Shown here one piece after another: positions 38,261-47,247 of a DNA stretch of 64,000 nt; the first letter of the stretch is position 1, and each line of letters opens with the position of its first letter. The position numbers were made by a program, and so were the translations under genes. The notes beneath the pieces were generated by a model. The model was given only the letters and a program-made list of their open reading frames with translations. It ran no database searches and was not told the origin of the DNA. Source of the stretch: Rhodobacterales bacterium (GTDB lineage Bacteria > Pseudomonadota > Alphaproteobacteria > Rhizobiales > Stappiaceae); contig VIRH01000100.1 in the NCBI GenBank assembly GCA_008107755.1, positions 1-64,000 of the forward strand, in the 5' to 3' direction.

Positions 38261-39022
38261 TTATTGCCCTGGCACGCCCAGCGACCAAAGCCTGCGGTCG
38301 GGCGAAGGCCAATCGCCCTGCTGGTTCGGGCCGTTCCCGTTCTGTCGCATTTCCACCAGAATCGCATGAAGAATACCTTCCAGCTTCGGCACCAGGGCCG
38401 CGTTCCTGCAATGAAGGAAGTGATAGAACCGGACCTCACGGATCGGCGGATACAGCGGAAAGACGTGGGTCTTTGGCTGATCGCGCATGATCCGTCTTCC
38501 CGTCTCCTCCCCCAGGATCATGATGTCCACCCGTCCGGCTTTCAGCATTTCCAGAAGCTGCTCGGGCGTGTCCGTCGTCCAGACCTCGGAAAAGCCTTTA
38601 CTGGCCTCGATGGCGTAGCGGGCACCACTCAGGTAACCGACCTTCAGAAAATGAAGTTCCGACGCTGATCGCCCCCGAAGCTCCGGCTTGTTGGTGAAAG
38701 CCAGGGCACGCGACACCACGATCGGCACGTCGACGCGGAGCAGCGACGGAATTTGCTGCGAGGTTTCCGCAAGCCTGACCAGAACGCCGTCGGCCAGCCC
38801 TCCGGCAGCGTCAAGCAGGGCCCGCTGCGCCCCCTCCTCGATCAACTCGATCCGGATGCCAAGTCTCTCATACGCCTGTCTGAGGACCTCTTCGGCAATC
38901 GGATTGAGGGTCGGCTCACGGAAAGAGGTGAGCTGCAGCACCGTTTGCGCAAAGGCTGAAGGGACCAGAATGACAAGAGTGAGGAGCGCGCAGACAATGA
39001 TCCGCGGCATTCTGGCGCCCAT
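38261..39022 (-). CDS. Periplasmic solute-binding protein (PBP2 fold), orphan
   Basis: The protein has 253 residues, or 249 if the ATG at 39010 is used. A signal peptide ends at PSAFAQ near residue 26. A type 2 binding fold follows, with RLGIRIELIEEGAQRALLDA (key points RLGI, IELIE, GAQRAL) resembling the first-lobe region of amino-acid receptor proteins and of the orphan at 0.7 kb. No membrane component is adjacent. Because it is short and lacks a partner, it may feed a transporter encoded elsewhere or act as a sensor. It ends 164 bases upstream of the aminotransferase operon on the same strand. Confidence 0.75.
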   Translation of the reverse strand: MGARMPRIIVCALLTLVILVPSAFAQTVLQLTSFREPTLNPIAEEVLRQAYERLGIRIELIEEGAQRALLDAAGGLADGVLVRLAETSQQIPSLLRVDVPIVVSRALAFTNKPELRGRSASELHFLKVGYLSGARYAIEASKGFSEVWTTDTPEQLLEMLKAGRVDIMILGEETGRRIMRDQPKTHVFPLYPPIREVRFYHFLHCRNAALVPKLEGILHAILVEMRQNGNGPNQQGDWPSPDRRLWSLGVPGQ

Positions 39023-39415
39023 TATTGTCCGATCCGAATGGACAGGACTTCCAGGGGCAGTCTCCTTACCGAAGGAGCTTTGTGTGTGCCAAAGGTCACC
39101 GAAAAAAGCATCATGATTTCAAATGCTCTACAATAATACTGTCTGAAGGGGAAGAGCCTCGGCCTGCCCAGCGGGTCAACCGCTTCTCCCGATCCGTCCT
39201 GCCCCTCGGTAACGACCCCACCTTTCGTCAGACTGGAGCGAAGCCCGCGGCACCAGGCAGCAGGTTTCGGCTGGAGCGGGGCTTTCCGGATGCCCGGAAC
39301 TTGCTGCATTGCGGAAAATAAACTAGAAGACCCTCGATTTACCGGGGTCGGGGCCGCCTTTCGGGCCATTGCGTCGCGACTGTAAACACCAAACGAGAAA
39401 ATCCGGAGACTGCTT
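39023..39415. other. Intergenic region upstream of two divergent genes
   Basis: This 393-base space separates the solute-binding protein and SulP genes. A minus-strand frame covers most of it but has no coding character or family resemblance. Promoters for both genes are expected. An A/T-rich patch lies at about 39100-39140. No palindrome stands out. Confidence 0.45.
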
Positions 39416-41005
39416 TTGTCCGCACGTGCCGAACCCGTCGCGACCGATCAACCTGTCAAACTGGATGCCGCGCGCATCAAGACCGAACTTCTGGCAGGCC
39501 TGACCGTCGCCCTCGCCCTTGTGCCGGAAGCCGTCGCCTTTGCTTTCGTTGCAGGCGTCAACCCGCTGGTCGGCCTCTACGCTGCCTTTTTCATCGGGCT
39601 GATCACCGCCTGCATCGGCGGACGCCCCGGAATGATCTCCGGTGCCACCGGTGCTCTTGCGGTCGTCATGGTCACGCTCGTTGCGCAGCATGGCGTCGAA
39701 TATCTGTTTGCGACCGTCGTCCTCATGGGCTTCATCCAGATAGCTGTGGGGCTGCTCAAATGGGGCAAGTTCATCCGGATGGTTCCCCATCCCGTGATGC
39801 TTGGCTTCGTCAACGGACTTGCCATCGTGATCTTTCTCGCCCAGCTCGGCCAGTTCAAGGTCCCGGACGGCGCCGGCGGACTGGAGTGGATGAGCGGGTC
39901 TCAGCTTTACCTGATGCTCGGGCTTGTCGCCCTGACGATGGTGGTCATCTGGTTCCTGCCCAAGCTGACCACCGCCTTTCCGGCGCCTCTCGCTGGCATC
40001 CTGGTCGTTTCGGCCCTCGTGCTCGGTTTCAATCTCGACACGCGTTCCGTCGGCGATCTCGCCTCCATTTCCGGCGGCTTTCCCGAATTTCACATTCCGA
40101 TGGTCCCGCTGACCTTCGAAACGCTGCAAATCATCCTCCCCTACGCGATCATCCTGTCGGCGATCGGCCTGATCGAATCTCTTCTGACCCTCAATCTTGT
40201 CGCTGACCTGACCAACACGAAGGGCGGGGCCTCCAAGGAATGTCTGGCACAGGGAACCGCGAATATTGTCACCGGTTTCTTCGGCGGCATGGGCGGCTGC
40301 GCCATGATCGGCCAGTCGATGATCAACGTGAAGTCCGGAGCCCGCACCCGCATCTCCGGCATCGCCGCGGCTCTCTTCCTGCTGTCGTTCATCGTCGTCG
40401 CCTCTCCGCTGATCGAACAGATCCCCGTCGCGGCGCTCGTCGGCGTCATGTTCATGGTTGTGATCGGCACCTTCGCCTGGGCGAGCCTCAAGATCGTGCA
40501 CCGCATCCCGGTGATCGACGCGCTGGTGATGGTGATCGTCACCTGCGTTACGGTCTATTCGGATCTTGCTGTCGCTGTCGTTGTCGGCGTCATCATTTCC
40601 GCCCTCGCCTACGCCTGGAACGCCGCAAGCCGGATCAACGCACGCGTCGGCACCAGCAAGGAAGGCTGGAAGGTCTACCGCCTGTCCGGGCCGCTGTTCT
40701 TCGGCTCCACGACCGGCTTCACCGACCTCTTTGATCCCGCAGGAGACCCGGACGACGTCGTCGTTGACTTCATCGACAGCCGCGTGGTCGATCACTCTGG
40801 TCTGGAGGCCATCGACGCACTCGCCTCCAAATACGAAGCTGCCGGCAAGCGCCTTCACCTGCGCCACCTCTCGCCGGACTGCCAGAAGCTCCTGGACAAG
40901 GCCGGGAACCTCGTCGAGGTATCGGTGCTCGAGGATCCGGACTACGAAATCGCCGTCGACTACGGCCACAAGTTCGATAGCGAAGGAACGGCAAAGAACG
41001 CCTAG
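39416..41005 (+). CDS. SulP/SLC26-family anion transporter with STAS domain
   Basis: The protein has 529 residues. The SLC26 membrane core begins ELLAGLTVALALVPEAVAFAF (key points AGLTVALALVPEA) near residue 24 and continues with GLYAAFFIGLITACIGGRPGMISGATGA in segments. About 12-14 helices are followed by a C-terminal STAS domain (VVVDFIDSRVVDHSGLEAID, residues about 440-462 in pieces). Substrates in this family are sulfate, bicarbonate, chloride or dicarboxylates; sodium-dependent bicarbonate uptake is possible but not shown. The start is TTG with GGAG nine bases before it. A terminator follows and the gene stands alone. Confidence 0.9.
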   Translation: MSARAEPVATDQPVKLDAARIKTELLAGLTVALALVPEAVAFAFVAGVNPLVGLYAAFFIGLITACIGGRPGMISGATGALAVVMVTLVAQHGVEYLFATVVLMGFIQIAVGLLKWGKFIRMVPHPVMLGFVNGLAIVIFLAQLGQFKVPDGAGGLEWMSGSQLYLMLGLVALTMVVIWFLPKLTTAFPAPLAGILVVSALVLGFNLDTRSVGDLASISGGFPEFHIPMVPLTFETLQIILPYAIILSAIGLIESLLTLNLVADLTNTKGGASKECLAQGTANIVTGFFGGMGGCAMIGQSMINVKSGARTRISGIAAALFLLSFIVVASPLIEQIPVAALVGVMFMVVIGTFAWASLKIVHRIPVIDALVMVIVTCVTVYSDLAVAVVVGVIISALAYAWNAASRINARVGTSKEGWKVYRLSGPLFFGSTTGFTDLFDPAGDPDDVVVDFIDSRVVDHSGLEAIDALASKYEAAGKRLHLRHLSPDCQKLLDKAGNLVEVSVLEDPDYEIAVDYGHKFDSEGTAKNA

Positions 41006-41032
41006 GCCTTTCCCTTCATTTCAGACGACAAG

Positions 41033-41062
41033 GACCCGCACCGTACCGATGCGGGTCTTTTT
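41033..41062 (+). terminator. Rho-independent terminator of the SulP gene
   Basis: GACCCGCA at 41033-41040 pairs with TGCGGGTC at 41050-41057 around a nine-base loop and is followed by TTTTTGC. It lies 28 bases past the stop codon. Confidence 0.88.
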
Positions 41063-41212
41063 GCATGTTCTTGCGAAGAGGCATTAATCCGCAGCAACAA
41101 CTCAATCCCCGATTGCTCTTGCGGCCGCTTTTTGGAAATGTCCCGAAGGTCCTCTCCCCATGACGTATGGGATTCGCCGGGGGCAACGTCGTCCAGAGAC
41201 CGGGAAACCGCC

Positions 41213-43027
41213 GTGCCACGCCGCAACAAGCTTTTCATCACACCGACGCTTGCCACCGTGATCGGCGGCTTCGTCGCGATGACGGCGGCGGCCATCCTGA
41301 TCATTCAGGTGATGACATCCAACGCACTGTTGCGCCAGCTCGGCGGTGAACTCGTCGATCTCGGTCTGGATTCCGCCGAAACCGCCCTGATCGAACAGTT
41401 GCACGCCATAACCGAGGCCGGCTCCTATTCGGCCGCCGCATGGTCCAAGAACACCGCGGGCTTCGACGATCCCGAGCTTCTACTTTCCTATCTGTATGGA
41501 TCCCTCTCGCCCATGGAGCAGGTGTCCTTTCTGGTTCTGGTCGATGAGAATGGCGTTGGCGTCGAGGTGGAGCGCGGCGACAATGACGGGACGTTTCAGG
41601 GTGGAAAGATCGACCTGTCGCGCAACGCCTCGGCCCTGTCACCGATCGCGCAGAAGGCCGAGGCCGACGGAGCACCCTTCTGGTACACACCGGTCTTCAT
41701 TCCCGAGCGCCAGCTCACCTACTACGTCTTTTCGCACCCGCTGTTTCGCGACGGAGCGTTCGACGGCACGATGATGATCGGCATGTCGCTCGACCGGTTG
41801 TCGGACATCATGGCGCACATCTCGACCGACGACATCACCGTCTTCCTGATGAAGGAAGACAGTCTGGAAATCGTTGCGCACCCGCACCTCCGAAAGAATT
41901 TTGCGGCGCTCGGCAAAGCCGGACAGCTTCCCCATGTCAGCGAGGGTCCGGACACGTTCCTCTCGGAAATGGAACAGATGCAGCGGCTCGACAGTCCATC
42001 CTTCGACATCAGCCCGGATCTCGACCTCCAATCCGGCATCGCCCCGAATGGAGAAAAGCGTTTCGTGATCCTGCAGAAACAGAACAGGAAGCTGGACGGC
42101 CTTCCCGTTCGCATCGGCGCCCATTTCCCGGCGGCCTATCTCGATCAGCCGCTCGAGCAGCTCGCCGCGGCTGTCGCCGCCGGCGTTGGCCTGCTGCTGC
42201 TGTCGATGGGAGGCGCCATCCTGCTGGCCCGGCGCATCACACAGCCGGTCAAGCGGGCCTCCACGGCCGCGAAGGAAGTCGCCGATCTGAAGTTCGACCG
42301 GATTTCTCCCCTTCCCCCAAGCATCATTCGCGAACTGGACGACCTGTCACGCGGTTTCAATTCCATGCTGGGCGGCCTGACCGCCTTCAACCGATATGTC
42401 CCGCGCACCCTGGTGCAGAGGCTGTTGCGAGAAGGCCGTATCGACGCCCCGCCGGAGGAACGCGAAGTTGCCGTGCTTTTCAGCGACATCGTCGGCTTCA
42501 CGGCCATGTCGGAAGGCATGTCCGCCAGCGAGACGGCGGATTTCGTCAACCATCACCTGTCGCTGCTGGGTGCGGAGATCACCAGATACGGAGGCACCAT
42601 CGACAAGTATATCGGTGACAGCATCATGGCTTTCTGGGGCGCCCCGGACCATCTCGACAACGCCGCCGAAGCTGCAGCCCTTGCAGCGCTTGGCATGGCG
42701 CGGGCGATCAGGCAGGACAATGTCAACCGCGTCGAAGCAGGACAGCGTCCTGTCGCCATCCGCATCGGGGTCCATATGGGACCGCTCGTGGTCGGCGACA
42801 TCGGCGCACCGGAACGCGTCAACTACACGGTCATCGGCGACACCGTGAATGCGGCTTCGCGGCTGGAAAGCCTCGGCCGGGAAATCGACCCGGACGCCGA
42901 TGCCATCATCCTCGTCTCGCAGGAAATCTCGCGCCGCCTCGGTCCAGAAATAGACCAGAACCCGATCGGCCCGCACGCGGTCAAGGGCCGGCTCGAACCT
43001 CTTGAAGTCGTTCGCCTGAAACCCTGA
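41213..43027 (+). CDS. Membrane-bound class III adenylate cyclase with extracytoplasmic sensor and HAMP
   Basis: The protein has about 604 residues. TM1 (residues about 10-32) leads into a large periplasmic sensor (about 35-345) resembling a double-Cache domain, then TM2 (AVAAGVGLLLLSMGGAILLA), a HAMP helix pair (RRITQPVKRAS) and a cyclase catalytic domain from about 415. Metal-binding aspartates occur in FSDIVGFTA and GDSIMAFWG, the substrate lysine in DKYIGDS, and the transition-state residues in NYTVIGDTVNAASRLE, consistent with ATP as substrate. Start is uncertain: GTG 41213 fits the short cytoplasmic leader, but ATG 41138 and a TTG further out are in frame. Ligand unknown. Confidence 0.88.
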   Translation: MPRRNKLFITPTLATVIGGFVAMTAAAILIIQVMTSNALLRQLGGELVDLGLDSAETALIEQLHAITEAGSYSAAAWSKNTAGFDDPELLLSYLYGSLSPMEQVSFLVLVDENGVGVEVERGDNDGTFQGGKIDLSRNASALSPIAQKAEADGAPFWYTPVFIPERQLTYYVFSHPLFRDGAFDGTMMIGMSLDRLSDIMAHISTDDITVFLMKEDSLEIVAHPHLRKNFAALGKAGQLPHVSEGPDTFLSEMEQMQRLDSPSFDISPDLDLQSGIAPNGEKRFVILQKQNRKLDGLPVRIGAHFPAAYLDQPLEQLAAAVAAGVGLLLLSMGGAILLARRITQPVKRASTAAKEVADLKFDRISPLPPSIIRELDDLSRGFNSMLGGLTAFNRYVPRTLVQRLLREGRIDAPPEEREVAVLFSDIVGFTAMSEGMSASETADFVNHHLSLLGAEITRYGGTIDKYIGDSIMAFWGAPDHLDNAAEAAALAALGMARAIRQDNVNRVEAGQRPVAIRIGVHMGPLVVGDIGAPERVNYTVIGDTVNAASRLESLGREIDPDADAIILVSQEISRRLGPEIDQNPIGPHAVKGRLEPLEVVRLKP

Positions 43028-43247
43028 AATTCTGAATTTCTAACGCGAAGAAATGCTCAAGCCCGTGTGCTGCCGCCGGCTTCCGTTACAGCATATCTGC
43101 GCGCTGATGAGGTATCTCACAGCATTCGCGGCGGACGATAATTCGACCTGAAAAACAAATTGTCATTTCTACGTAGATCAAAAGCTGGATCAACATGAAA
43201 ACGCATACATAGCTCGCGGAACATCCAAGACGTTCCTGGCGAAACAG

Positions 43248-43261
43248 ATTGCATTTGCAAT
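43248..43261. promoter_or_regulatory. Perfect palindrome upstream of the broken cheB-cheR gene
   Basis: ATTGCA-TT-TGCAAT is a perfect 14-base inverted repeat, 30 bases before the ATG at 43292. Its position suits an operator, but the bound factor is unknown and the gene it would control is no longer intact. Confidence 0.35.
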
Positions 43262-43291
43262 ATTGCCGAAGCGTCAGGAAAGTGGGCATTC

Positions 43292-45245
43292 ATGTCAGAG
43301 CAATTTCGGACGAATGGCTCGGTGCAGAATATCATTGCCATTGCGGCTTCAGCGGGGGGCCTCGAAGCGACATCCGCCCTCGCCCAAAACCTGCCCAGCA
43401 ACCAGAATTGCTGCTATGTCGTCGCGCAGCACATGTCGCCCTACCACAAGAGCCTTCTGGTGTAGTTTCTGTCGCGGGAGACGAGTCTCTCCGTGCAAGA
43501 ACTTGAGGAGACGACAAGGCCTCAGCGGGACACGATCTACATTCCCCCCCGGTCGGGACGTGGTCTGGGATGGAGAGGTCTTTCGGCTCGAACAGCCCTC
43601 AGGGCATCCATCGGCCCCCAAACCTTCGGCGGACCGCCTTTTCAAGTCCCTCGCCGACCATCGGGGGCAATTTGCGATCGGTGTCGTCCTGTCCGGTACC
43701 GGAAGCTACGGCATTCGCGAGATCCGCGAGGCCGATGGCATCACCATCGCCGAGGAACCCGAAAGCTGCAAATACGACAGCATGCCGGTTTCGGCGATCC
43801 GCACCGGCTGCACAGACCTGATCCTGACCCCACAGCAGATCGGCCAGCATCTGCAGAAGATCATTTCCACGTCGAGAGATCTGAGCAGCCTGAAAGAACT
43901 CAATGTCGACCCGTCCCGGAGCAAGGACCTCCTGGAGATCCTGCTTGCCCATACGCAGGTCGATTTCCGGCAATACAAGGAGAACACGATCCACAGACGG
44001 ATCGAGCGGCGGATGATCGCCAAGGGCATCGATGATTCCGAGCACTACGTCGCTCTGTGCCGCAAGTCGGTGGACGAGGTAGAAGCGCTTTACCGCGATC
44101 TTCTGATATCGGTGACCCGCTTCTTCCGCGATATCGAGGATTTCCTGTTCCTGGCCGACCTTCTGCGGGAGACCTATTCGGACAAGCCCCCCAAGGAACC
44201 GGTCCGGATCTGGGTGCCTGGCTGTGCGACCGGCGAAGAGGCGTACACGCTTGCCATCATTGCCTGCGAAGCACTGGGCGGCCTGGACAAGGTTGCTTCG
44301 GATGACGTCCAGGTCTTTGCGACCGACATCGACGAGCGCGCGCTCGCCGTGGCGCGGAAAGCCACTTACCCCATCGCCGCAATCTCCGATATCCGGAGAG
44401 ATTATCTTGAAAAGTACTTTGACGTGAACCAGGAGGTCATCACCGTGAAGCAAAAGCTTCGCAGCATGATCCTTTTCACGCGCCACAATGTCTTTCAGGA
44501 TGCACCGTTTGCCTCGACCGATATCGTGAGCATCCGCTACGTCCTTATCTATTTCAACAGTCGCCTGCAGGAACGGGTTCTGAACCGCGTCCTCTACTCA
44601 CTCAAATCGGACGGCATTCTGCTTCATGGTACATCCGAAACCACCGGTCGGACCGGCAGCGGTTTCATCCAGCTCAACAACCACAACCGCATTTACAAGA
44701 AGCGCGACAGGAAGCGGACCGGGCGGGATACGGAACTTGCGTTTACACCCGAACACCGCCATGGGGCTCACAGCGGCAGCCACGCCTCCACCGCCGTGCC
44801 CGACCGATGGGAAAAATTCGACCAGCTCGCCAACGCCGTGGTCACCAACGGCCTGCTGGTCGGCCGGGGCCAAAGCATCCTGCGGATCTTTGGCGACATA
44901 GCGCCTTTTTGCGAGATCAAGTCCAGCGGTCCCGACCTCTTGAAGAATGTGAGTCTCCTTAAGAAGCAATTCGCCAGCGAGGCTGCCAGCCTCCTGCTCG
45001 TCGCGTTCAAGTACAAGGAGAAGCGCGCCGGCCGGTGGCATGCGTTCGAAGGCGTCGGCTTCAACACCCTGCAAATCACGGCCTATCCGCTTCCCTCGGA
45101 AGGGGACGACGAGGAAGACACCGTCCTTCTCGGCTTCGCCACAGAGCAACGCGAACTGCCGGATGCCGAAGAGAAATCGGATTACATCAACTACATAGAA
45201 GACGAACTCTCACGCACCCGCGACGCGCTGCGGGTCACCGTCGAG
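43292..45245 (+). pseudogene. CheB-CheR hybrid signalling protein, broken
   Basis: The original gene encoded a CheB methylesterase domain (IIAIAASAGGLEATSAL, then VVAQHMSPYHKSLLV) fused to a CheR methyltransferase domain (RVIW-type motif seen as VRIWVPGCATGEEAYT) and presumably PAS/histidine-kinase parts. Lesions: TAG at 43463-43465, where LLV-stop-FLSRET indicates CAG became TAG; one extra C in the C7 run at 43544-43550, after which the frame resumes as PPGRDVVWDGEV; and loss of the 3' part, homology stopping at RDALRVTVE (43243-43245). The CheR motif usually read as CRNVLIYF is IRYVLIYF here, so the methyltransferase core is also decaying. An internal restart is conceivable but unlikely to give an active protein. 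Confidence 0.85.
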
Positions 45246-45256
45246 CACTCCCCTTG

Positions 45257-45696
45257 GCCTCTATGAACCGGCGATTGAAAAGTCCCGTCAGCGGATCCTG
45301 ATTGGCCTGCAGCTCAAGCTGGCTTTTCGCCCGCATGAGGTCGGTGATGTTGGAAGAGGTGATGAGCAGACAGTCCTGATGGGGTCCGTCGCTCATGATC
45401 TGAAGCTTCAGCAGAACCGGATTTTGCCCGCCGCTCTCATCGGCGAACCAGCTCTGCGTCTGGTAACCGCCCTCATCTGCAGTTCTGGAGACCGCCTCTC
45501 CCCAGGAGATGCACCCAAGCGCATCCCAGAAGGATTGTATGTTCAGCGCAGACCCGGGTTTGGTACCGGCCCCCATCTGCGCGAAGCAGGTCCCATTCCC
45601 CGCAAGCAAGTTCCCGCGCTTGTCGACGATTGCAAGCAGGTCAGCGACGTAACGAAAATGAGCTTCGACACGCAGGAGATGTTCAGGACTGAACAC
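45257..45696 (-). pseudogene. PAS-GGDEF protein fragment lacking the catalytic end
   Basis: From GTG 45696 the frame encodes an N-terminal PAS-like sensor (VADLLAIVDKRGNLLAGNGT near residue 17) and then the start of a diguanylate cyclase domain, LQANQDPLTGLFNRRFIEA. The alpha-1 helix of GGDEF is cut there. The signature GG(D/E)EF and everything after it are missing, and the next codons run into the antisense of the cheB-cheR remnant before a stop at 45235. It therefore cannot make cyclic di-GMP. It faces the other remnant tail to tail, showing a deletion or rearrangement joint. Confidence 0.8.
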
Positions 45697-46109
45697 CTTG
45701 AAAAAGTCTGAGTACCATCCAGCTGGGGGGTGTGGCTGAGGCAGTTCTTCGATTCACTGGCCGTCAATTACGGACATCTCAGGCTCGCATCATGAATTAA
45801 TCTTTTTTATAGATGTGAATTTATTCTTTCTTTTCCATGCGGCACGGACCCTACGTTATCGCGCCGCCTGTACATCATTCTTTAGTTTTTTCAGGTCGAT
45901 GACAACCTGTCACAATTTGCACTTGTTCCTTTTGTCGGGCACTACGATGTGAAAACTGAATACATTAATTCTACATCCGCCCGGCCAACCGACGGCAGAT
46001 TTCACGACCTGAGCCGGGGTAAGCCTCATACGCGGAAAACATGTTTCCCGACGCGGTAACCGAAAGCCGATTTTAGGGCAGCTGTCATGAGCAAGGCAGG
46101 CTGGCGACG
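45697..46109. other. AT-rich region without genes
   Basis: About 410 bases separate the GGDEF remnant from the RpiR gene. The stretch at about 45790-45980 is rich in A/T (for example TAATCTTTTTTATAG). No complete gene, RNA or terminator is convincing. The former promoter of the PAS-GGDEF gene should be at its left end. Confidence 0.45.
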
Positions 46110-46973
46110 CTATTCGAACTGAAGAAGCTTCTCGTTGACAGCATCGACAGCTCTCAGACGCTCACGTCCCTCCCGCCCGCTCTTCAGGGTTGCTCGCACG
46201 ACGATCTGGTGGCAAAGCGCCAGCACGGCCGCGTGGTTGAACTGGGGTCCGTCCGAATGTGTGCGGCAATGGAAGTGCCAGCGGGCACCCTGGTACCGCG
46301 GCATGCTCTCGTCGGAAATGAGCGCCAGCTGCGCCCCCCTTACGAGGACCGCGTCGAGAAGCCGCCTTGTACCGGCCATTCGTCGCCGCAGCATGATCGC
46401 GATCACCAGATCGCCTTCCGCGATATGGGCAACATGCTCACCGAGCGTTTCTCCGCCTTGCGGAAAGACCGCGACCTCGGACACAATCTTGGTGAGCTGC
46501 CAGTAGAGATAATGAGCAAAGGAATGACTGATACGCTGCCCGGTGATCCAGACCTTGCGCGTCGAGATCGCCGCCAGCGCCAGGGCATCCAGATCAGCGG
46601 CGCTGAGTTTGCTGAACGTCCAGTCCAGGTTCTCCTTTTCCTCACGCATATCAAGCGCGAGCGCCGCTGCGTTCGCTTCCGGTTCGGCATGGGCAAAGAA
46701 AACCCGAGAGCCCGTGTCGCGTTCGTCGCGTACCGCCTTCTTCGCCTTGTCATAGCTCTCGAAGCCGATGCGCCTGACAAATCTGGAAACCGTCGCCTTG
46801 GAGACATCGCACAGTCGTGCAAGCTCCTGCGCATCGTAGCTGCCAAGCTCTCCCGGGAAGTCCAGCAGGAACTCGCCAAGGCGGCGTTCAGCCGGGCTGA
46901 GATAAGGAAGAACCCGCTGCACGCGGCTGAGAAAAGGTTCGTCCGAAACCTGGTTCTGAAATTCTGATTTCAT
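46110..46973 (-). CDS. RpiR/MurR-family transcriptional regulator with SIS domain
   Basis: The protein has 287 residues. An N-terminal HTH_6 domain (FLSRVQRVLPYLSPAERRLGE, key points LSPAERR and CDVSKATVSRFVRRIGF near 52-68) is followed by a SIS sugar-phosphate-type sensing domain (about 115-260; VWITGQRISHSF, then IAEGDLVIAIMLRR). It is divergent from the tctC operon, so it is the likely local regulator. Start at ATG 46973 fits the domain; an in-frame ATG at 47018 would add 15 residues. A palindrome identical in arms to one near tctC overlaps this start, suggesting autoregulation. Confidence 0.88.
   Translation of the reverse strand: MKSEFQNQVSDEPFLSRVQRVLPYLSPAERRLGEFLLDFPGELGSYDAQELARLCDVSKATVSRFVRRIGFESYDKAKKAVRDERDTGSRVFFAHAEPEANAAALALDMREEKENLDWTFSKLSAADLDALALAAISTRKVWITGQRISHSFAHYLYWQLTKIVSEVAVFPQGGETLGEHVAHIAEGDLVIAIMLRRRMAGTRRLLDAVLVRGAQLALISDESMPRYQGARWHFHCRTHSDGPQFNHAAVLALCHQIVVRATLKSGREGRERLRAVDAVNEKLLQFE
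46957..46972. promoter_or_regulatory. Candidate RpiR operator, copy 1
   Basis: TGAAAT-TCTG-ATTTCA is a perfect inverted repeat overlapping the first codons of the RpiR gene. Further GAAATC half-sites lie immediately beside it at about 46973-46998. The same arms recur at 47177-47192. Confidence 0.5.
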
Positions 46974-47176
46974 GATTTCAGTAAACGATTTCGTTGTGTC
47001 CTTTGCAAGCACCATCAACTGCCGGCTACCAAATACTAGGACGCAACCCACCGACCGCGGCGTATCAAGCGTGCATTTCTGTGCTTTTTCACCCGCTTTT
47101 TCGCACAAGACTTCATCAGTGTGATCATATTTTTGGCAATGAAGCCACATGCCTACTTTTTCGCTTGCTCCATGCA

Positions 47177-47192
47177 TGAAATCGTAATTTCA
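47177..47192. promoter_or_regulatory. Candidate RpiR operator, copy 2
   Basis: TGAAAT-CGTA-ATTTCA is a perfect inverted repeat 55 bases upstream of the tctC start. A weaker GAAATCAAGTTTC element follows at 47200-47212. The position suits repression or activation of the tct operon. Confidence 0.55.
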
Positions 47193-47247
47193 TTTTCTGG
47201 AAATCAAGTTTCGAGAGCGCGTCCCTTTTCAGAACCGGAGTATCGAC

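Noticed and set aside
39022..39369. A 115-codon minus-strand frame in the SulP upstream region
   Set aside because: No coding character, no ribosome-binding site, and it overlaps the expected promoters.
39323..40969. A 548-codon open frame on the minus strand with acidic, His/Asp-rich product
   Set aside because: It is the mirror of the SulP transporter gene; its odd composition comes from reading hydrophobic codons in antisense.
43544..43550. Phase variation of the CheB-CheR gene by the C7 run
   Set aside because: An upstream amber codon and a missing 3' end already inactivate the gene, so slippage could not restore it.
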